Shown here in pieces: positions 32,575-40,715 of a DNA stretch of 64,000 nt. The notes beneath the pieces were generated by a model that saw only the letters and a program-made list of their open reading frames with translations, was not told where the DNA came from and ran no database searches. Origin of the DNA: Streptomyces sp. CB01881 (lineage in GTDB: Bacteria; Actinomycetota; Actinomycetes; Streptomycetales; Streptomycetaceae). The translations under genes were made by a program, and so were the position numbers. Positions within the stretch are counted from its first letter, which is position 1, and each line of letters begins with the position of its first letter. The stretch is from positions 7,898,567-7,962,566 of the forward strand of contig NZ_CP026498.1 in the NCBI RefSeq assembly GCF_002953255.1, read 5' to 3'.

Positions 32575-33975
32575 ATGCGCCAGAAGCAGCTCAACCGTGC
32601 CCTGCGCCGTGTCCGCGGCGTCGTGCCGGCCGTCGTCCTCACCGCCGGGCTGGTCGCCGGAGGGGCGGTGACCGCCGCGCCGGCCTTCGCCGCCGCGGGG
32701 CCGCTCAACCTCACCGTCCACGGCCCGGCCGGGATCGGCTTCGCCGGCCAGCCGGTGGAGTTCACCGAGACCATCGGCAACGCGGGGGACCAGGGCTTCG
32801 CCGTCGCGCTGGAACTCTCGGTCGAGACCAGCCTCGGGGCGCCGGCCAACGCCATGAGCCTGGACTGGCGCAACGACATGACCGGCGGCTGGGAGCACCT
32901 CTCGCTGGAGTCCCGCACCGCGGGGGACAAGGTCGTCTTCTCTACCGTCGCGGGCAAGATCATCGTCCCGCCGGGGGGAACCGACGTCCACCTGCGGCTC
33001 GGCGCACCCATGGGGACGCCGCACAACGGCGACAGCAACGGCGGCGTCGGTCCCGCCGCCACCCTCCGGTCGAGTGTCAAGGGCTGGTGGCAGGACAGCC
33101 CGGTCGAGCCCGAGGTCAAGGACGCCCGCCAGATCAAGGTGGACTCGATCTCCAACGGCATCGCCGGGGTGCCGCACACGGCCGTCGCCGGCGGCGCGCC
33201 GATCGAGTTCGACGCGGTGCTCCGGAACCCGAGCCCGTCGGCCTACGCCAACCTCGGCAACGTGCTCTTCACGGACGGACACGCCAAGCTCGAAGTGCGC
33301 GGCGCCGACGGCCGGTGGACGGCGCTGACCGCCGTGCCCCGGGGGGAGGCGGACGGCGGAGGCTCGGGCTTCTACCTCGACGGCCGTGACTCCTCGGCCG
33401 CGCCCGGCAGCACGACGACCAAGCGGGTCCGGGTGACCTACCCCTCCGCCATGCCGGCCGGCCCGACCCGGTTGCAGCCCTGCGTCTTCGTCAACGAGTC
33501 GGCCGGCCACCCCTTCCGCGGCACCACGGCCTGCTCGGACGGCGTGGACGTCCAGGTCGCCGTGGACACCGCCGCGAAGGGGCGCGGCGCCGGCCCGACC
33601 ACCACCGCCACCATCCCGGCCACCGGCCAGGGCGCGGGTCAGGGCACGGGCACGGGCACGGGCACGGGCCAGGCCACCGGCCAGGACACCAACCAGGCCA
33701 AGCCGAAGCCGAAGGGCGGTGCCGCCCCCGCCCCCGCCCCCGCGCCGGCCGCCGCCGTCACCACCGCCCCGGCCGCGCCCGGCGCGACCGCCACGCCGAC
33801 CGCCACCCCCGCCTCGTCCGGCACGGTGACCGTGGCCGCGCCCGCCCCCGCCGAGCGGCTGGCCACCACCGGCGCCGACGGCGACCGCACCAGCGTGATC
33901 GCGGGCGCCGCCGCGGTGCTGCTCGGCGTCGGCTCGGGCGCCTTCGCCCTGTTCCGCCGCCGCCGCTCCGCCTGA
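32575..33975 (+). CDS. LAXTG-type cell-wall-anchored surface protein
   Basis: 466 residues. Signal peptide (about 1-38, cleavage near AFA), two DUF11/Ig-like beta-rich segments (about 40-175 and 175-335), and a long low-complexity Gly/Thr/Gln then Ala/Pro/Thr stalk. The sorting signal is L429-A-T-T-G433, a membrane helix (VIAGAAAVLLGVGSGAFALF) and RRRR. The motif fits class E sortases of streptomycetes. No sortase gene lies nearby. Probably an aerial-hypha or wall surface protein of unknown binding role. ATG start with GGGGGGA upstream. Confidence 0.85.
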   Translation: MRQKQLNRALRRVRGVVPAVVLTAGLVAGGAVTAAPAFAAAGPLNLTVHGPAGIGFAGQPVEFTETIGNAGDQGFAVALELSVETSLGAPANAMSLDWRNDMTGGWEHLSLESRTAGDKVVFSTVAGKIIVPPGGTDVHLRLGAPMGTPHNGDSNGGVGPAATLRSSVKGWWQDSPVEPEVKDARQIKVDSISNGIAGVPHTAVAGGAPIEFDAVLRNPSPSAYANLGNVLFTDGHAKLEVRGADGRWTALTAVPRGEADGGGSGFYLDGRDSSAAPGSTTTKRVRVTYPSAMPAGPTRLQPCVFVNESAGHPFRGTTACSDGVDVQVAVDTAAKGRGAGPTTTATIPATGQGAGQGTGTGTGTGQATGQDTNQAKPKPKGGAAPAPAPAPAAAVTTAPAAPGATATPTATPASSGTVTVAAPAPAERLATTGADGDRTSVIAGAAAVLLGVGSGAFALFRRRRSA

Positions 33976-34095
33976 CACCACGGCGACCACCGGCACCCCG
34001 ACCTGGGGGCGCAGAGCCGCTTCCAGGCCGGCGTGCACGCGGCCCGCCTCGCCGGATCTGAGTCCGGTCCGTGGCGGGCCGCGCGCCGGCGGGGC

Positions 34096-35382
34096 TCAGG
34101 GCCGTCCGGGCACCGGCAGGCCGAGGTGCTCGCGCAGCGTCGTCCCGGTGTACTCGGTGCGGAACACCCCGCGCTCCTGGAGCAGCGGCACCACCTGGTC
34201 CACGAAGTCGTCCAGCCCACCCGGGGTGAGGTGCGGGACGAGGATGAAGCCGTCCGCCGCGTCGCTCTGCACGTGGGCGTCGAGCTGGGCGGCGATCGTC
34301 GCCGCGCTGCCGATGAACGACTGCCGGCCGGTCACCTCGATCACCAGCTCGCGGCTGCTCAGCCCCTTCTCGGCCGCCACCGCCCGCCACCGGGCGGCGA
34401 TCTCCAGCGGGTCGCCGAGCCTGGTCCGGCCCTGGACGAGGGTGCTGTCCACCACCGGGTCGGCGGTGGGCAGCGGCCCGTCCGGGTCGTGGCCGGAGAG
34501 GTCGGTGCCCCAGATCTGCTCCAGGTAGGCGATGGCGGTCCGCGGCCCGACCTGGGCGCGGCGGATCTCGGCGGCGCGCTCGGCGGCGTCGGCGTCGGTG
34601 TCCCCCAGCACGTACGTGACACCGGGCATGATCTTCAGCTCGTCCGGCTTGCGCCCGTACGCGGCCAGCCGTCGCTTCACGTCGGCGTGGAAGGCCTGGC
34701 CGGCGGCCAGGGTGGAGTGCCGGCTGAAGACGACGTCGGCCGTGGCGGCGGCGAACTCCCGGCCCTCGTCGGAGTCCCCGGCCTGGATGACCACCGGGTG
34801 CCCCTGCGGCGGGCGGGGGAGGGAGAGCCGGCCCTCGACGTCGAACTGCGGGCCGACGTGCCGGACGTCCCCGCCCCCGGTGTCCCAGAACTCCCGGGTC
34901 AGCTGCACGAATTCGGCGGCCCGGGTGTAGCGGTCGGCGCGGTCGAGGTAGCCGCCGCGGCGGAAGTTCTCGCCGGTGAAGGCGTCCGAGGAGGTGACCA
35001 CGTTCCAGGCCGCCCGGCCGCCGGAGAGGTGGTCCAGCGAGGCGAACCGCCGGGCCAGCTCGTACGGTTCGTTGAAGGTGGCGTTGACGGTGGCGGCCAG
35101 GCCGAGGTGGGTGGTGACGGCGGCCAGGGCGCCCAGGACGGTGATCGACTCGGGCCGGCCGACCACGTCCAGGTCGTGGATCAGGCCCTTCACCTCGCGC
35201 AGCCGCAGGCCCTCGGCGAGGAAGAAGAAGTCGAACCTCCCGCGTTCGGCGGTCTCGGCGAGATGGCGGAAGGAGGAGAACTCGATCTGGCTCCGGGAGG
35301 CCGGGTCCGTCCACACCGTGGTGTTGTTGACGCCCGGGAAGTGCGCCGCGAGGTGGATCTGCTTGAGCGGTCGGTCCGTCAT
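34096..35382 (-). CDS. FMN-dependent monooxygenase, NtaA/SnaA/DszA/SoxA family
   Basis: 428 residues with the luciferase-like barrel of the NtaA/SnaA/DszA group: HLAAHFPGVNNTTVWTDP, FDFFFLAEGLRL, TVNATFNEPYELARRFASLDHLSGGRAAWNVVTS, and the Ser/Gly-rich IQAGDSDEGREFAA. These enzymes use reduced FMN to cleave C-S or C-N bonds. Translationally coupled to the upstream paralogue-like gene by an ATGA overlap (35379-35382). The Cys-type leader further upstream suggests sulfur scavenging from organosulfur compounds. No flavin reductase or transporter is adjacent. Confidence 0.87.
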   Translation of the reverse strand: MTDRPLKQIHLAAHFPGVNNTTVWTDPASRSQIEFSSFRHLAETAERGRFDFFFLAEGLRLREVKGLIHDLDVVGRPESITVLGALAAVTTHLGLAATVNATFNEPYELARRFASLDHLSGGRAAWNVVTSSDAFTGENFRRGGYLDRADRYTRAAEFVQLTREFWDTGGGDVRHVGPQFDVEGRLSLPRPPQGHPVVIQAGDSDEGREFAAATADVVFSRHSTLAAGQAFHADVKRRLAAYGRKPDELKIMPGVTYVLGDTDADAAERAAEIRRAQVGPRTAIAYLEQIWGTDLSGHDPDGPLPTADPVVDSTLVQGRTRLGDPLEIAARWRAVAAEKGLSSRELVIEVTGRQSFIGSAATIAAQLDAHVQSDAADGFILVPHLTPGGLDDFVDQVVPLLQERGVFRTEYTGTTLREHLGLPVPGRP

Positions 35383-36440
35383 CGGGTCACCTCGAAGGCG
35401 TTGGTCGCAGCGGTGGCGACGGCAGGCGCGCCGACGGTGGCCGGGGCGGGGGCGTAGCGGCCGGCCGGGCGGGCCAGGCCGAGGTGGTCGCGCAGGGTGC
35501 GGCCGGTGTACCCGGTGCGGAACAGTCCGCGCCCGCGCAGCGCCGGGACGACGCGGTCGGCGAGGGCGGCCAGGTCACGGGCGGGGTCGGCGGGCACCAG
35601 GTGGAAGCCGTCGACGCCTGCGCCGCCCCCGGAGAGTTCGGCGGTCAGGGCGGCGGCGGCCGTCTCGTCGGGCAGGGCGGCGTCGATCCGGGCCAGGATG
35701 CGCAGGCCCTCGCCCGCGCGCAGCCGCAGTTCGGTGGCGGCGGCCAGCCGGGCGGTCCGGCCGGGGGCGTCGAGCAGGACGACGTCCGCGTACCGGGCCG
35801 CCGTCTCGACCCGGGCCCGGCCGCCGGCCGGGGCGTCCGGCGCGAGGTCGGCCGCGGCGACGGCGACCGCGACGACCGGCCGGCCCTGCGGCGGGCGCGG
35901 GGTGATGGACGGGCCCCGGACGGAGAAGTGCGGGCCCTCGAAGTCGATGTGGTGCAGCTTGTCGCGGTCGATGAACCGGCCGGTCGCGACGTCGCGGATC
36001 TCCGCGTCGTCCTCCCAGCTGTCCCAGAGCCGCGCGGCGACCTCGGCGGCGTCGGCGGCCTCGGCCCAGAGCACGTCGGCCGGGGCGACGTCCTTGCGGC
36101 CGAAGGCCCGGGCCTGCGCCTCGGTGTCGGAGACCCCGACCAGCCAGCCGGCCCGGCCCTCGCTCACCCAGTCCAGGGTGTTGACGGAGATCGAGGTGTG
36201 GAACGGCTCGGTGTGCGTGGTGGTCACGGTCGGGACCAGGCCGATCCCCCGGGTGTCCGGGGCGAGCCGGGCGAAGGTGGCGAGGGCGTCGAGCCGCTGC
36301 GGCTCGGGGGCGTAGGAGTCGTCGAGGGTGACGAAGTCCAGGGTGGCCCGCTCGGCGAGGCGGGCGAGGTCGGTGAAGTGCCCGGCGTCGAAGTGGCCGG
36401 AGCTGTCGAGGGCGGCGGACAGGTGCAACTGGCGGGGCAT
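35379..36440 (-). CDS. LLM-class flavin-dependent oxidoreductase
   Basis: 353 residues. Luciferase-like barrel: LHLSAALDSSGHFDAG, LDFVTLDDSYA, GLVPTVTTTHTEPFHTSISVNTLDWVSEGRAGW, and a C-terminal GRTLRDHLGL that matches the partner gene's TTLREHLGL, showing common ancestry of the tails. The start is the ATG giving MPRQLHLSA with GAGGAAAG about 14 bases upstream. First gene of a two-gene unit with overlapping stop/start. Lies 155 bases downstream of a Cys-containing leader ORF; a perfect hairpin sits between. Confidence 0.85.
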   Translation of the reverse strand: MPRQLHLSAALDSSGHFDAGHFTDLARLAERATLDFVTLDDSYAPEPQRLDALATFARLAPDTRGIGLVPTVTTTHTEPFHTSISVNTLDWVSEGRAGWLVGVSDTEAQARAFGRKDVAPADVLWAEAADAAEVAARLWDSWEDDAEIRDVATGRFIDRDKLHHIDFEGPHFSVRGPSITPRPPQGRPVVAVAVAAADLAPDAPAGGRARVETAARYADVVLLDAPGRTARLAAATELRLRAGEGLRILARIDAALPDETAAAALTAELSGGGAGVDGFHLVPADPARDLAALADRVVPALRGRGLFRTGYTGRTLRDHLGLARPAGRYAPAPATVGAPAVATAATNAFEVTR

Positions 36441-36474
36441 GGCGAGGCCTTGACTTTCCTCGTACGGGAGTGGT

Positions 36475-36491
36475 GCCTGCACAGTGCAGGC
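36475..36491 (-). other. Hairpin between leader ORF and flavin monooxygenase gene
   Basis: GCCTGCA-CAG-TGCAGGC (perfect 7-base arms, 3-base loop), 34-50 bases before the 36440 start codon. Candidate attenuation or ribosome-access element. Confidence 0.5.
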
Positions 36492-36595
36492 GGGCACGTG
36501 GCGGCGGCCCGGGCGGCGGGCGGTCACGTGTGACGGGAAGCGGGGGCCGGGGCGCGGCGGGGCGTCAGCCGGGCGGCGGCGGGGGAACGGTCAGG

Positions 36596-36673
36596 TCAGG
36601 CGCAACACGCCGCCGACCACACGCGACCGAAGTCGATGTGGCTGCGGGTGACCAGGATGCGCGGGGCGTTCAC
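36596..36673 (-). CDS. Cysteine-containing leader peptide upstream of the flavin monooxygenases
   Basis: A 25-codon ORF starting GTG at 36673 and ending TGA at 36596-36598. Its core reads RSHIDFGRVWSAACC, the same R-x-H-I-D-x-x-R-x-x-S-A-x-C layout as the leader before cysO, here with adjacent Cys codons close to the stop. On the minus strand TTGACG (36704-36709) and a weak TCAACT (36680-36685, 18 bases apart) place the transcription start at or next to the GTG. Inferred role: cysteine-responsive attenuation of the two flavin enzymes. Confidence 0.68.
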   Translation of the reverse strand: MNAPRILVTRSHIDFGRVWSAACCA

Positions 36674-36679
36674 CGACTC

Positions 36680-36709
36680 AGTTGACCAGCGGTCTTGTCG
36701 GTTCGTCAA
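36680..36709 (-). promoter_or_regulatory. Promoter of the flavin-monooxygenase leader transcript
   Basis: Minus-strand -35 TTGACG (36704-36709) and a weak -10 TCAACT (36680-36685) with 18-base spacing. The -10 ends six bases before the leader GTG, implying a leaderless or near-leaderless transcript. Confidence 0.5.
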
Positions 36710-36842
36710 CCGTCGTCTCACCGGAGCGCTCCGGCGGTGGGACGGGCGGGGCGAGGGCGGGCAGCGCGAACGGCCCCGCCCCGCCGCTCGGGGGAGCGAG
36801 CGGCGGGGCGGGGCCGGGGGTGCTGCGGGTCGTACCTCGGCG

Positions 36843-38120
36843 TCAGGCCTTGGTGACGTCCTCGATCTCGTCGTCGTCCTCGCGACCGGGGGTCTTGAGG
36901 TCGAACTTGACGATCGCGAAGCGGAAGAGGAAGTAGTACAGCGCGGCGAACGCGATACCGATCGGGATGATCATCCACGGGTCGGTGGCCTTGTTCCAGG
37001 CGAGCGCGTAGTCGATCAGGCCGCCGGAGAAGGTGAAGCCGTCGTGCACGCCGAGCGCCCAGGTGAGGGCCATCGAGACGGCGGTCAGCACCGCGTGGAT
37101 GACGTACAGGGCCGGGGCGATGAAGACGAAGGCGAACTCGATCGGCTCGGTGACACCGGTGACGAAGGAGGTCAGCGCCAGCGACAGCATCATGCCGGTG
37201 ACGGCCTTGCGGCGGTGCGGCTTGGCGGTGTGGGCGATGGCGAACGCGGCGGCGGGCAGCGCGAACATCATGATCGGGAAGAAGCCCGACATGAACTGTC
37301 CGGCGGTCGGGTCGCCGGCGAAGAAGCGGGTGAGGTCACCGTGGACGACGGTGCCGTCGGGCTTGGTGAAGTCACCGGTCTGGAACCAGGCGTAGGAGTT
37401 CACGAACTGGTGCATGCCGACCGGCAGCAGACCGCGGTTGACCAGGCCGAACGCGCCAGCGCCGAACGCGCCGGCGCCGATCAGGGTGTCGTTCAGGCTC
37501 TTGATGGCGTCGCCGACCGGGCCCCAGGCCAGGGCGAAGACGACACCGACGGCGGTGCCGACGAAGGCCATGATGATCGGGACGAGGCGGCGGCCGTTGA
37601 AGAAGCCGAGCCAGTCGACCAGCCTGGTGCGGTGGTACTTCTGCCACAGCACGGCGGAGAGCAGACCGATCACGATGCCGCCGAGCACACCCGGGTTCTG
37701 GTACGTGGCCGCGGTGTACTTGCCGTCGACGACCGCGGCCTCGGTGACCGGGAAGGCGGTCAGCACGTTCTTGTACACCAGGAAGCCGACGAGGGCGGCG
37801 AGCGCGGTGGAGCCGTCCGCCTTCTTGGCGAAGCCGATCGCGATACCCACCGCGAACAGCAGCGGCAGGTTGGCGAAGACCGCGTCACCGGCGGTGGCGA
37901 ACACCGCGGCGACCTTGTTCCAGCCGAGGCCGTCCTTGCCGAACACGTCGTCCTGGCCGAGGCGCAGCAGCAGACCGGCGGCCGGGAGAACGGCGATGGG
38001 CAGCTGGAGGCTGCGGCCGATCTTCTGCAGACCCTGCAGCAGGTTCTGGCCGAACTTCTTGGTGGGGCTGGGCGTGGCCGGAGCCGCGGCGGGCGCCGGT
38101 GCCTGCGCAGACTGACTCAT
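36843..38120 (-). CDS. nagE2: PTS GlcNAc-type permease IIC component
   Basis: 425 residues. GRSLQLPIAVLPAAGLLLRLGQ, NPGVLGGIVIGLLSAVLW, GFFNGRRLVPIIMAFVG, TSFVTGVTEPIEFAFVF and GVHDGFTFSGGLIDY are glucose-superfamily IIC blocks. In S. coelicolor the nagE2 homologue is the GlcNAc transporter; the match of order (nagE2-nagE1-nagF-rph) supports the symbol. It lacks IIA and IIB, which must come in trans (IIB at 40716). A perfect 34-base palindrome containing two dre-like boxes lies 65 bases upstream, so DasR repression lifted by glucosamine-6-P is expected. Confidence 0.9.
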   Translation of the reverse strand: MSQSAQAPAPAAAPATPSPTKKFGQNLLQGLQKIGRSLQLPIAVLPAAGLLLRLGQDDVFGKDGLGWNKVAAVFATAGDAVFANLPLLFAVGIAIGFAKKADGSTALAALVGFLVYKNVLTAFPVTEAAVVDGKYTAATYQNPGVLGGIVIGLLSAVLWQKYHRTRLVDWLGFFNGRRLVPIIMAFVGTAVGVVFALAWGPVGDAIKSLNDTLIGAGAFGAGAFGLVNRGLLPVGMHQFVNSYAWFQTGDFTKPDGTVVHGDLTRFFAGDPTAGQFMSGFFPIMMFALPAAAFAIAHTAKPHRRKAVTGMMLSLALTSFVTGVTEPIEFAFVFIAPALYVIHAVLTAVSMALTWALGVHDGFTFSGGLIDYALAWNKATDPWMIIPIGIAFAALYYFLFRFAIVKFDLKTPGREDDDEIEDVTKA

Positions 38121-38184
38121 GGGGGTGGGTTCCTAACGGCAGGGCGGGTCGGTCGGGGGTAGGTGCACAGGGGGCCGAACCGCG

Positions 38185-38218
38185 AACTGGTCTACACCAC
38201 ACGTGGTGTAGACCAGTT
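38185..38218. promoter_or_regulatory. Double dre-like (DasR) palindrome upstream of nagE2
   Basis: Two 16-base arms, AACTGGTCTACACCAC and GTGGTGTAGACCAGTT, form a perfect inverted repeat with a 2-base centre. Each arm is itself a near dre box (consensus A-S-TGGTCTAGACCA-S-T), so the site could hold two DasR dimers or one in a hairpin. Located 65-98 bases before the nagE2 start. Confidence 0.8.
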
Positions 38219-38220
38219 TT

Positions 38221-38963
38221 GTAGCACGGGTGGAGAAGGGGGGGAACCCCTGAAAGCGGTGCTGGTGAGAAGCGCTATGAAATCGAAACCTACTTGCGGA
38301 TCGACGATCATGATTACCCGCCGTGATTGGTATTTTGGCTATTTGCGCAACAAAAAGAGGCGGTCGACCACTGGAGGCCGACCGGCGGGCCAGTCCTGGG
38401 GGCGGGGGTCCGCCGGGGACGTCCGTCCGGCGGGGCGGGCGGCGGCGCGCGCAGGTGTCCGGGAGCGGCAGGGGTGGGGCGGGGCACGGGGCGGCCGGCT
38501 GCGGACCGGCCGGCCGGGCGGCATCCGGGGCGGCCGGACGCGGGGGAGTGCGAGAGGGTTCCGGCCCCCCTGGCCGCCGTCCGGAAAACGCCGCCGCATT
38601 GCCGTCGCGCTCCGCCGGGCCTTCCCATGCGCCGGGCGAACCCGTGGCGGCGCCCCGGTGACGCGGTTGCGGCGGATTGCCGGCCGCCGGGCCGCGGTCG
38701 CGGTGGCGGTCTTCCCCCACCCGGCTCCCGTCCGGCCCCCACCCGGATTCCGCCCGGCCCCCGCCCGGTTTCCCGTCCGGTCCTCCCGCCGAAGCCGTGC
38801 GGGCGGGCCGGGTGCCCGGGCGGCGGCGGGCCCCCGTGCGGGCGGGCCGGGGCGGGGTCCGGGTGGGGCCGCAGGTCGCGTTCCGGGGTGCCGCCGAATT
38901 TCCCGGCTGCCGAATAGCCGGAGTTCCGTACCGGGACCATCGCCCTGTTCCGGATATGCCGAA
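38221..38963. other. Long non-coding stretch between nagE1 and nagE2 (with an AT-rich patch)
   Basis: About 740 bases without a supported gene. The segment 38270-38365 is clearly AT-rich compared with everything around it, and includes ATGAAATCG... on the plus strand and ATTGGTATTTTGGCTATTT. The rest is extremely GC-rich with Arg/Pro-rich frames on both strands that I reject. The AT-rich patch could hold an upstream promoter or a small RNA. Confidence 0.5.
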
Positions 38964-38990
38964 GGCCCCCGGACCGGTGGTCCGCGGGCC
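38964..38990 (-). terminator. Hairpin terminator after nagE1
   Basis: GGCCCCCGGACC (38964-38975) pairs with GGTCCGCGGGCC (38979-38990) with one mismatch and a very short loop. It lies about 30 bases past the nagE1 stop on the minus strand. Confidence 0.6.
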
Positions 38991-39019
38991 TTTTCGGAAG
39001 GCGCGTGGTGACGCTCGGT

Positions 39020-40309
39020 TTATGCCTTGGTCACGTCCTCGACCTCGCTCTCGTCCTCGCGCCCGGGTGTTTTCATGTCGAATTTCACGATGATGAACCG
39101 GAACAGCGCGTAGTACACGGCGGCGAAGCCGAGCCCGATGAGGATGATCATCCAGGGCTTCGTGGCCAGGCTCCAGTTGATCACGTAGTCGATCAGGCCG
39201 GCCGAGAAGCTGAAGCCGTCGTGCACCCCCAGCCCCCAGGTCACCGCCATCGAAGCGCCGGTCAGCAGGGCGTGCACCGCGTACAGCGCCGGGGCGACGT
39301 AGGCGAAGGAGTACTCGATCGGCTCGGTCACGCCGGTGACGAAGGAGGTCAGGCCGACCGAGAGCATCAGACCGTAGATCTCCTTGCGGCGGTGCACCTT
39401 GGCGGAGTGCGCGATCGCCAGGGCGGCGGCCGGCAGCGCGAACATCATGATGGGGAAGAAGCCGGACTGGAACTGGCCGGCCGTCGGGTCGCCCGCCAGG
39501 AAGCGCGGGATGTCGCCGTGCACGACCATGCCGTCCGGCTTGGTGAACGAGCCGAACTGGAACCAGACGAAGGTGTTCAGCAGTTGGTGCATGCCGATCA
39601 GCAGCAGCACGCGGTTGCAGACGCCGAAGATGCCGGCGCCGCCCGACTGCAGGTCGACGAGGTGCTGGCTGAAGTCGTTCATGGCGCGGCCGATCGGCGG
39701 CCAGGCCCAGACCGCGAGGCAGGCGGCGAGCATGCCCACCAGGGCGGTGATCATCGGGACCAGGCGGCGGCCGTTGAAGAAGCCGAGCCAGTCCACCAGC
39801 CTGGTGCGGTGGAAGCGCACCCAGAGCCAGGCCGACATCAGGCCGATCAGGATGCCGCCCAGCACCCCCGGGTTCTGGTACGTCGCGGCCGCCGCCTTCG
39901 CCGAGGTGTAGTCCACACACTGGTTGCCGACCAGGATCGTGGGCGCCTTGCAGTCCTCGGGGAAGGCGTGCAGCACCTGGTAGTAGACGAGGAATCCCAC
40001 CACGGCCGCGAGCGCCGTCGAGCCGTCCGCCTTCTTCGCCATGCCGATCGCGACCCCGATGCAGAAGAGCATCGGCAGGCCGAGCGAGGAGTCAAGCAGT
40101 GCGCCACCCGCCGCGGCGAAGACCTTGGCGACGTTGTCCCAGCCGAGGCCCTCCTTGCCGAAGACGTCCGGCTGTCCGAGCCGGTTGAGGATGCCGGCGG
40201 CCGGCAGCACCGCGACCGGCAGCTGGAGCGAGCGGCCCATCTTCTGGAGCCCGCCGTAGAAGGTGTGCCACCACGTGGTCTGCGGGGCCGTGGCGCCTGC
40301 CGAACTCAT
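39020..40309 (-). CDS. nagE1: PTS GlcNAc-type permease IIC component (second copy)
   Basis: 429 residues, clearly paralogous to the 36843 gene (shared GRSLQLPVAVLPAAG, KKADGSTALAA, YQNPGVLGG, TRLVDWLGFFNGRRLVP, TPGRED...EDVTKA). It differs by an inserted loop with Cys residues (about 125-145, CKAPTILVGNQCVDYT). Divergent from the IIB gene at 40716; a single dre-like box lies 107 bases upstream. Tandem duplication of the IIC gene is typical here; its own sugar specificity is uncertain. Confidence 0.88.
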   Translation of the reverse strand: MSSAGATAPQTTWWHTFYGGLQKMGRSLQLPVAVLPAAGILNRLGQPDVFGKEGLGWDNVAKVFAAAGGALLDSSLGLPMLFCIGVAIGMAKKADGSTALAAVVGFLVYYQVLHAFPEDCKAPTILVGNQCVDYTSAKAAAATYQNPGVLGGILIGLMSAWLWVRFHRTRLVDWLGFFNGRRLVPMITALVGMLAACLAVWAWPPIGRAMNDFSQHLVDLQSGGAGIFGVCNRVLLLIGMHQLLNTFVWFQFGSFTKPDGMVVHGDIPRFLAGDPTAGQFQSGFFPIMMFALPAAALAIAHSAKVHRRKEIYGLMLSVGLTSFVTGVTEPIEYSFAYVAPALYAVHALLTGASMAVTWGLGVHDGFSFSAGLIDYVINWSLATKPWMIILIGLGFAAVYYALFRFIIVKFDMKTPGREDESEVEDVTKA

Positions 40310-40715
40310 CCTTCGCCCTCCGGGAGCGGTAGCCGGCCGGTGGCCCCCTGCGGGACCGCTGGACGGGACTCAGGAACACCCGGGGCCCTTCCTGCGTTCA
40401 TCGGGGTACACATATATTGGTGTAGACCACTTTTGGAGACGCAGGCAGCGTGCGCCGGGACGGAAGCCCCGCTGATCGTCATCCTCGGACGAAGATCCAG
40501 ACGGTGCGCGCCAGAATGGGCCAAAAGTGGACTAACGTGGCATACCGGTCCTGGGCGGGTGATGCTTGTCGCGCTGCCGTGCAGCGCGACGGCCGCTGAA
40601 TCCGCGTCAGCACCGGCACGGACCCACCCCCGGCCTCCGGCCGGGGACCCCCAGCACAGCGCAGGACGGCACCCGGCAGAGCAGCCGACGGGCCGAGACA
40701 GAGGGAGAACAACAG
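40310..40715. promoter_or_regulatory. Divergent promoter region nagE1 / nagF (406 bases)
   Basis: It carries the dre-like box at 40416-40431 next to an AT-rich ACATATATTGG element and a weaker dre-like AGTGGACTAACGTGG at 40526-40540. A GAGGGAGA ribosome site lies just before nagF. No ORF of interest. Confidence 0.6.
40416..40431. promoter_or_regulatory. dre-like box (DasR) between nagE1 and nagF
   Basis: ATTGGTGTAGACCACT compares with the dre consensus A-S-TGGTCTAGACCA-S-T at most positions. It overlaps an AT-rich promoter-like stretch (40410-40419) and probably serves nagE1. Confidence 0.72.

Noticed and set aside
38278..39011. A plus-strand ORF starting at ATG 38278 in the AT-rich island
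   Set aside because: Only the first 30 codons look gene-like; the rest is Arg/Gly/Pro low-complexity and overlaps the nagE1 terminator. No ribosome site.
40526..40540. AGTGGACTAACGTGG as a dre box for nagF
   Set aside because: Only half of the site fits the consensus, so it is mentioned within the promoter region but not called as an operator.
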